Positions 59,118-64,000 of a stretch of DNA of 64,000 nucleotides are shown here, in pieces (the stretch's first letter is position 1; every line of letters starts with the position of its first letter). The translations under genes were made by a program, and so were the position numbers. The notes beneath the pieces are model-generated. The model made no database searches and was not told where the DNA came from. It worked only from the letters and a program-made list of their open reading frames with translations. The DNA comes from Ochotona curzoniae (taxonomy: Eukaryota; Chordata; Mammalia; Lagomorpha; Ochotonidae), in the NCBI RefSeq assembly GCF_017591425.1, contig NW_024466218.1, forward strand, positions 15,142,001 to 15,206,000, written 5' to 3'.

Positions 59118-59396
59118 GAAATGGAGAAAGATTTATTCACCAAATGTCTGCAATGATCAGGGCTAGACCAGGTCAATGCTAGCAACCTGAATCACAGTAC
59201 AGGTGCTTCCCCTTCCAGGCCAGAAAACAAATCTTTGAGTTTTTTTGTTTTGTTTTGTTTTTGCTTTGTTTTGTTTTGCCTCCTGCGGTACATTACCAGG
59301 AACCTGAAACTGGAAGTTGAGCAGGCCTCCAACCCAGGTTCAGTGAGACAGGGTGAGGGTATCCCAAGCAACATCTTAAGTTATCTATCAAAGCCC
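59118..59396 (-). mobile_element. old CSINE interrupted by a TTTTG repeat
   Basis: Reverse-complement C repeat: ATTCACCAAATGTCTGCAAT, CAGGGCTAGACCAGGTCAAT, then a TTTTG-type simple repeat (59237-59279), then CCAGGAACCTGAAACTGGAA, CCAACCCAGGTTCAGTGAGA and head AGCAACATCTTAAGTTATCT. The two SINE parts are collinear. Confidence 0.75.
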
Positions 59397-59497
59397 ATCT
59401 CTTGCTCAGGCATTTAACAAATCAGTTGGAAAATAAGCCATTAAATGACAAAAAAAAATAGCGCATATTGACTGAAAGAAGTAATATTTTAGAAGTA

Positions 59498-59787
59498 AGA
59501 TTTTGGCTTGGAGGGGCAGCTGGTTTTCAGAGTGCTCCCAATCCGTGCCCGAGTACATGGTCTGAGTTCCAGCTACTCTGACACTCATCCACCTTCTTGC
59601 TAATGTGCAGCATGGGAGGAGGTCACGGTTCAGGTCAGCCACCAAGGAGAGCATGATGAAGTTTCATTCTCTTCACTTCAGCCTGGCCAGACCTGGCTGT
59701 CATGGACGTGTTAGGAGTGGAAGATTGCTCTCTGAATATTTGTATTTCCTTCTGCTTTTCAAATAAAAACTAAGAAATAATATTTTT
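59498..59787 (+). mobile_element. old CSINE
   Basis: TTGGAGGGGCAGCTGGTTTT head, TGAGTTCCAGCTACTCTGAC, CTTGCTAATGTGCAGCATGG, CAGCCTGGCCAGACCTGGCT, and tail CTGCTTTTCAAATAAAAACT. A member of the older group, head to head with the preceding CSINE. Confidence 0.8.
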
Positions 59788-60234
59788 GTCATTTTTTCCA
59801 CAGATAACATTAAATGCTGATGTGATGTTTGCTTCTTTTAGTCCTAACAGAGCTTGCTAAATCTCGGTCAGCTTAGATTCATCACTAGTATCATTTCTGT
59901 GGAATAACACTGAAGCAGGATGGGCTTTCAGTCACAGCATACGCAGGGAAAACCTGATTCACAAACAAGTGTGATATGCTTTGACACTGTGACCACTTTG
60001 ACATGATCGACCATGGAAAGTTGAACGTATTTGATAGTGTCTCTGTGAGCCCCTATGGCACAGCGACATGCAGCTTGTAGTCGCAACGTTAGACAAATAC
60101 ATGAGGAATAAATATTAGAGATGTTAAAATGTTGCAACTCTCATTGTAAGGCCATTGTGCACTTCAGTTAAGAACCTACTATTTGGATTCAACTCTTTTA
60201 TCTCCTCTCAATTTTCTGATTATGGTGCAAATGC
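59788..60234. other. unique sequence
   Basis: Nothing recognised. Confidence 0.5.
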
Positions 60235-60406
60235 AGGGACTCCTGTCACCCGATGGGAGACCTCTCAATTCTCAGCTCCTGGTTCCAGTCTGACTGTTGT
60301 AGCCTGTGGCAGGCACCTGGGGAGTGAATCAAGGTATGGAAGATATCCATCCTCTCTGCTTGTCTCTCTCTTTCTGTCTGTAAAATTAATTAATTATTAA
60401 ATACAT
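60235..60406 (+). mobile_element. CSINE, 3' half
   Basis: ACCCGATGGGAGACCTCTCA, CAGCTCCTGGTTCCAGTCTG, GCACCTGGGGAGTGAATCAA, and tail AAATTAATTAATTATTAAAT. The head half is missing, which fits 5' truncation during reverse transcription. Confidence 0.87.
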
Positions 60407-60547
60407 AAAGGAAAGTCATATTATAAATGAGTGTTTGAAATAAAATGCGGACTTTAATATCAGATGTCACATTGGATTTGGTTTTATTAAATATATTCTT
60501 CACTCTGGAAGTAAAGAAATGTGATAAGAAATATTAAAAAGAATTTT
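60407..60547. other. short AT-rich spacer
   Basis: Nothing recognised. Confidence 0.4.
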
Positions 60548-60882
60548 CTTCCTGGTAGTGTGGCCTAGCAGCTAAAGTCCTTGCCTTGAATGCGCCAGGA
60601 TCCTATATGGGCTCTGGTTCTAATTCCAGCAGCTCCACTTCCCATCCAGCTCCCTGCTTGTGGTCTGGGAAAGCAGTGGAGGACGGGCCAAAGCCTTGGG
60701 ACCCTGCACCCATGTGGGAGACCCGGAAGAAGTTCCCGGATCCTGGCTTCGGAGCGGCACAGCACCAGGCATTGCACTCACTTGGGGAGTGAATCATTGG
60801 ACAGAAGCTCTTTCTCTCTGTCTCTCCTCCTCTCTGTATCTCTAACTTTCCAATAAAAATTAAAAATGCATTTAAAAAAATG
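60548..60882 (+). mobile_element. young CSINE, full length
   Basis: GTGTGGCCTAGCAGCTAAAG head (A-box region), GGTTCTAATTCC in the B-box position, GCAGCTCCACTTCCCATCCA, GCCTTGGGACCCTGCACCCA, CTCACTTGGGGAGTGAATCA, and tail CCAATAAAAATTAAAAATGC. Little diverged. Five overlapping open frames of 61-88 codons on both strands are by-products of the SINE. Confidence 0.96.
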
Positions 60883-61413
60883 CAAAAATAATTTACTATT
60901 TACTATTTTTTATTTTATTGTTAAAAATTGAAAAAGACTAATGAAAATGTTTATTAATGAGATAGTATTACTTGATAAACACAATATCCTTTCATGATTA
61001 AGAAGAGTCTGCTAAAAAATGGATATGGAAGGACCATGCATCAACACAATAAAGACATGACAACCCACAGCCAGCACGTCTTGAACATTGGAAAGCTGGA
61101 AACATCCAGGAGATTCAGGTCCAGAAAAGCAGGTCTATTCTCATCATTATCATTCAATATAGACTTAGTTGAAACAGGAATGGGAGAATGCTAAAAATAA
61201 AAATGCTTAAAATGGCTAGTATTTAAAAAGCATTTCCCTGAGCAAAAGATTTCAAAAGTGCCAAGAAAAAAATAGCTAAGAAGTAAATCAATTTATAAAC
61301 CAAACCTCAAGATTTTGTTTACAGAAATCAATAAATTCACAGTACTGCTTATGACGTCTGTCTTTAGATAAATCAACTAGAATGTTGCATACTCTATAAC
61401 TTCTCTTATAGTT
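60883..61413. other. unique AT-rich sequence
   Basis: No gene recognised. Confidence 0.5.
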
Positions 61414-61424
61414 TAGAAATACTT

Positions 61425-61746
61425 CTTAAAAAATTATTTTTAATCGGCAAGTGAGATATACAGAGAGGAGGAGAGACAGAGACATAGATCCTCCGTCCGC
61501 TAATTCCTCCCCAAGCAGCCACAGCGGCCAGAGCTGAGCCCGTTAGAATCAGGAGCCTGGAGCCTTTTCCCAGTCTCCCACAAGGGTGTAAAATCCTGAG
61601 ACTTTAGGCTGTCCTAGGCTGCTTTCTCAGGCCACAAGCAGGGAGCTGGGCGGAAAGTGGGGCCTCCGGAATTAGAACCGGCCCCATCTGGGGTCCCTTA
61701 ACATTCAAAGTGAGGAGCTTAGCTGCTAGGGTACTGCATCAGGTAC
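61425..61746 (-). mobile_element. CSINE, full length, with target duplication
   Basis: Reverse-complement C repeat with GATATACAGAGAGGAGGAGA, CGTCCGCTAATTCCTCCCCA, CAGGCCACAAGCAGGGAGCT, GGAATTAGAACCGGCCCCAT and head GGGTACTGCATCAGG. An 11-base direct repeat TAGAAATACTT lies at 61414-61424 and 61747-61757. Confidence 0.96.
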
Positions 61747-61757
61747 TAGAAATACTT

Positions 61758-63219
61758 TTGAAAATAAAAATTGTAATATGCATCAGAGAATTCTCAGAGA
61801 TGCAGAATTTGTAGAGGTGAACTTCTTGAATTTTTATATAACAAATTCAGGAATATGCTATTTTGATAGGGTAGCACAGATGTCTCCTTCTCTGTACGCT
61901 GTCAAGAATATTATTATCTTTAGAAACATTAAGTGATTTAATTTCCAAGGAAACTGTTCTACATTTCTTTAATTTCTAGAAATTCACATTTTAAAGTCTA
62001 TTCAAATAGATATCCTAAATGTCACTCAGGACAGTAAACATTACTCTTTCCCGTGTTCTGTCTCGCAGTTCTCCTTTTAATGTTTTACTTCTCATCTGAT
62101 TATGCTGTTGAAGTTAATAGAATATTGTGAAAAAAAATCTTTATCTTGATCACAGCATTTAAAATAGTATTTGTTAGTTTTAAGAGAAATGGGAAAGGGA
62201 AACGATAAGGCAGTCACATAGATGTGCTTCCAGTAAAAGCAATTTTGACATTTATAAGGAAGTTGAATTTCTTTTTTGGACATGTTGTCTTAATTCTTTG
62301 ATGCTGTTTTCCTTTATTTGATTTCATATTCTAGTACTATTTGTAACATAATTTGCTTCCATTTTGATCTTGATGTCACTGCACTACACGAATGTAATTT
62401 CTAATTTCATTTTCATAATGTGGATATTTTTTAGCGCCAATGAGAGGTAAGTGATATGACTGAGGGCTTCTTAAAAAAATGATCTGTTCCTTCTAAGAAC
62501 ATATTAGCTATCAATTAGTCTGAATTACATCAGCATCTCCTACCCCCTTATTTTATCTTCTTTATATGGAACAATGAATTACCTGCCTGGCTTTTGAAAT
62601 TTAAAACAGAGAAATCGAATTAACAATATCAAAATAGCTAAAATATGATGAAATAATTTTTCTTGTTCAGTCAGAATTTGTTAACAGAATTTTTTAACCC
62701 TTGCATAATTATTTTCTAATGATTCCATAATGATAAATAATATTATTAAGAGAAATTAGTTAATTCCCTAAATAACAACTTTTAAAAACGCTACCACCTT
62801 ATGCTTTAAAGTAGCAATTCACAATGCCGGGCATATTTGGTTTTGATTACCTACAGAATAATACATCCAACAATAATAACAGTCAAATATCACCTGCTTT
62901 AAATATATTTTTAAATCTAGTATCTTATCAGAATCAAAATACAGTTTGCATTACTCATGCATTACTGAATTTTTAAAGGAAAATATTAATAAGCAGCCTC
63001 TCAGTAAATTGTTTAAAGTATGTCCAAGAGTTAACCTTTACCTATCAGCTAGTATTGGAACATTTCACTAGGTGTTTTTAAGATAGCTATTACTCTAATA
63101 CTTCTCATCATACTAATTTTAAACTCAGATCAAACAATGTATGCATCTCATGAATTGATTGCAAACCGTGAGATGTATACTGGGTACTTATTTGGAAGAG
63201 GCATATATTCTTTGAATTT
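61758..63219. other. unique AT-rich sequence
   Basis: No gene or repeat recognised up to the LINE-1 border. The 63-codon frame at 62092-62283 has no domain. Confidence 0.5.
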
Positions 63220-63224
63220 TTCTT

Positions 63225-64000
63225 TAGTGTACGTTCTTTAGGGTACGTTATCCTGGGATGACAATTTTTTGTTTTTAGAATCTGGAATATGTCACTCCAT
63301 TCTCTTCTTGCCTGTACAGTTTCCTGTGAGAGGAGTTTAATTGGTATCCCTTTATATGTCAGTTGATTTTTTTCATGTGCATATTTAAGGATCTTTTCTT
63401 TATGTTCAATTGAAGAGAGCTTGGTTATCATGTGTCTTGGTGAAGATGGCTTTTGATCAACCCTGTTGGGAGTTCTGTGCCCCTCCTGGATATTGTTTCC
63501 CAATTCTTTCTCTAGATTAGGAAAATTTTCCTTTATTATTTCATTAAATATATTTGTAAATCCAGCTTCCCTTTCTGCACCTTTTGGGACTCCCATAACT
63601 CTTATATTTGGCCTTTTTAACGGTGTCTTTCAATTGTTGAATACTGTTTTTAGCCTGATCCAGCTCTGCTTCCAGCTTTTTGTTTGTTTCTCCTTGGTGA
63701 CAGGAAATATCTTCTAATTTTGAAATTCTTTCTTCTGCCTCCATTCTATTTTGGAGACTCTCCACTGTACTTTTAATTTGCTCCACTGTATTCTTCATTC
63801 CTGCTATATTTGCTTTCATTTGATTCATTTCCAATGTGACATATTCCTTAAATGCCTTGAATATCTGCTTTACATGCTTCTTGTTGTTGATAAGTTCTAT
63901 TCTATAACAAGTGTTTTGAATTCTCTATCTCCCATTTTCTCAATGTCTTCATCAGTTAACTCTGAGCTTGGCAAAAGGTTTTGCTCCTTTGCAAGGGAGT
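63225..64000 (-). pseudogene. LINE-1 ORF1 (RNA-binding protein), broken and cut by window edge
   Basis: LINE-1 ORF1p is a trimeric nucleic-acid-binding chaperone that coats LINE-1 RNA in cytoplasmic particles. Read on the minus strand, the window holds the end of the N-terminal part, with ELTDEDIEKMGDREFK near the right edge. Next comes the coiled coil (about 63650-63840: KNTVEQIKSTVESLQNRMEA, with leucine/isoleucine/valine heptad spacing). Then come the RRM with its MGVPKGAER start and ENFPNLEKEL, the conserved PRHMITKL strand, and the C-terminal domain with ETVQARREWSDIF. Two frameshifts are visible, near 63895-63905 and near 63610-63617. The second separates the coiled coil from the RRM frame (63108-63596), which is otherwise open. 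Similarity stops near 63225, inside the C-terminal domain just after an RITYP motif. The rest of the domain, the ORF2 start and the 3' UTR are absent. Non-functional. Confidence 0.93.

Noticed and set aside
60548..60625. tRNA-like sequence with A-box and B-box motifs
   Set aside because: These are the heads of CSINEs, which derive from a tRNA. The cloverleaf is not preserved and the full SINE body follows.
1..64000. CRISPR array, operon or phage-like layout
   Set aside because: No regularly spaced direct repeats with unique spacers and no prokaryotic gene density. The repeats are dispersed mammalian retroposons.

Overview
This is eukaryotic, specifically mammalian, non-coding DNA. The base composition is AT-rich. 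No open reading frame exceeds about 180 codons, and the longest ones lie inside repeats. The sequence is full of tRNA-derived SINEs of the lagomorph C-repeat (CSINE) type. The younger copies share a GGATCCCATATGGG head, a GGCCTGGGAAAGCAG middle, a CTTGGGGAGTGAATCA block and a short CCAATAAAAATAAAT tail. C repeats are known from rabbits, hares and pikas. The wording of the young copies here (CTAGCAGCTAAAGTCC near the head, no long CT tract before the tail) looks more like pika (Ochotona) than rabbit. The order Lagomorpha is a firm call; the genus is an inference.

I found no host protein-coding exon, no RNA gene, no CpG island and no CRISPR or bacterial feature. The window reads as intergenic or deep-intronic DNA. 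Layout: 0-14 kb holds unique AT-rich sequence with about ten CSINEs of different ages, including one at 8.17-8.55 kb with a perfect 17-base target-site duplication and an odd interrupted tail. From 14.0 to 28.9 kb there is only one old CSINE, together with a stretch at 17.7-18.1 kb that looks like a conserved non-coding element and several old repeat remnants (L2-like, old LINE-like). From 28.9 to 48 kb CSINEs are again frequent on both strands, with MIR relics and microsatellites.

From 48.9 to 53.2 kb there is a small inverted-repeat structure and two minus-strand LINE-1 3' ends. The second runs from the 3' UTR into the ORF2 C-terminus and is split by a CSINE. From 52.5 to 56.0 kb is the densest SINE cluster, with tandem and tail-to-tail arrangements. 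From 56 to 63.2 kb there is mostly unique sequence with five CSINEs. From about 63.2 kb to the right edge lies a minus-strand LINE-1 ORF1 with two frameshifts, broken off before its end and not followed by ORF2.

The parts form no gene system. Their relationship is parasitic: LINE-1 supplies the reverse transcriptase and endonuclease that mobilise CSINEs, and this explains the A-rich tails and target duplications seen here. No previously undescribed functional system is supported by this sequence. The most checkable oddities are the interrupted SINE tail, the SINE-poor block, the isolated ORF1 fragment and three short perfect or near-perfect inverted repeats.
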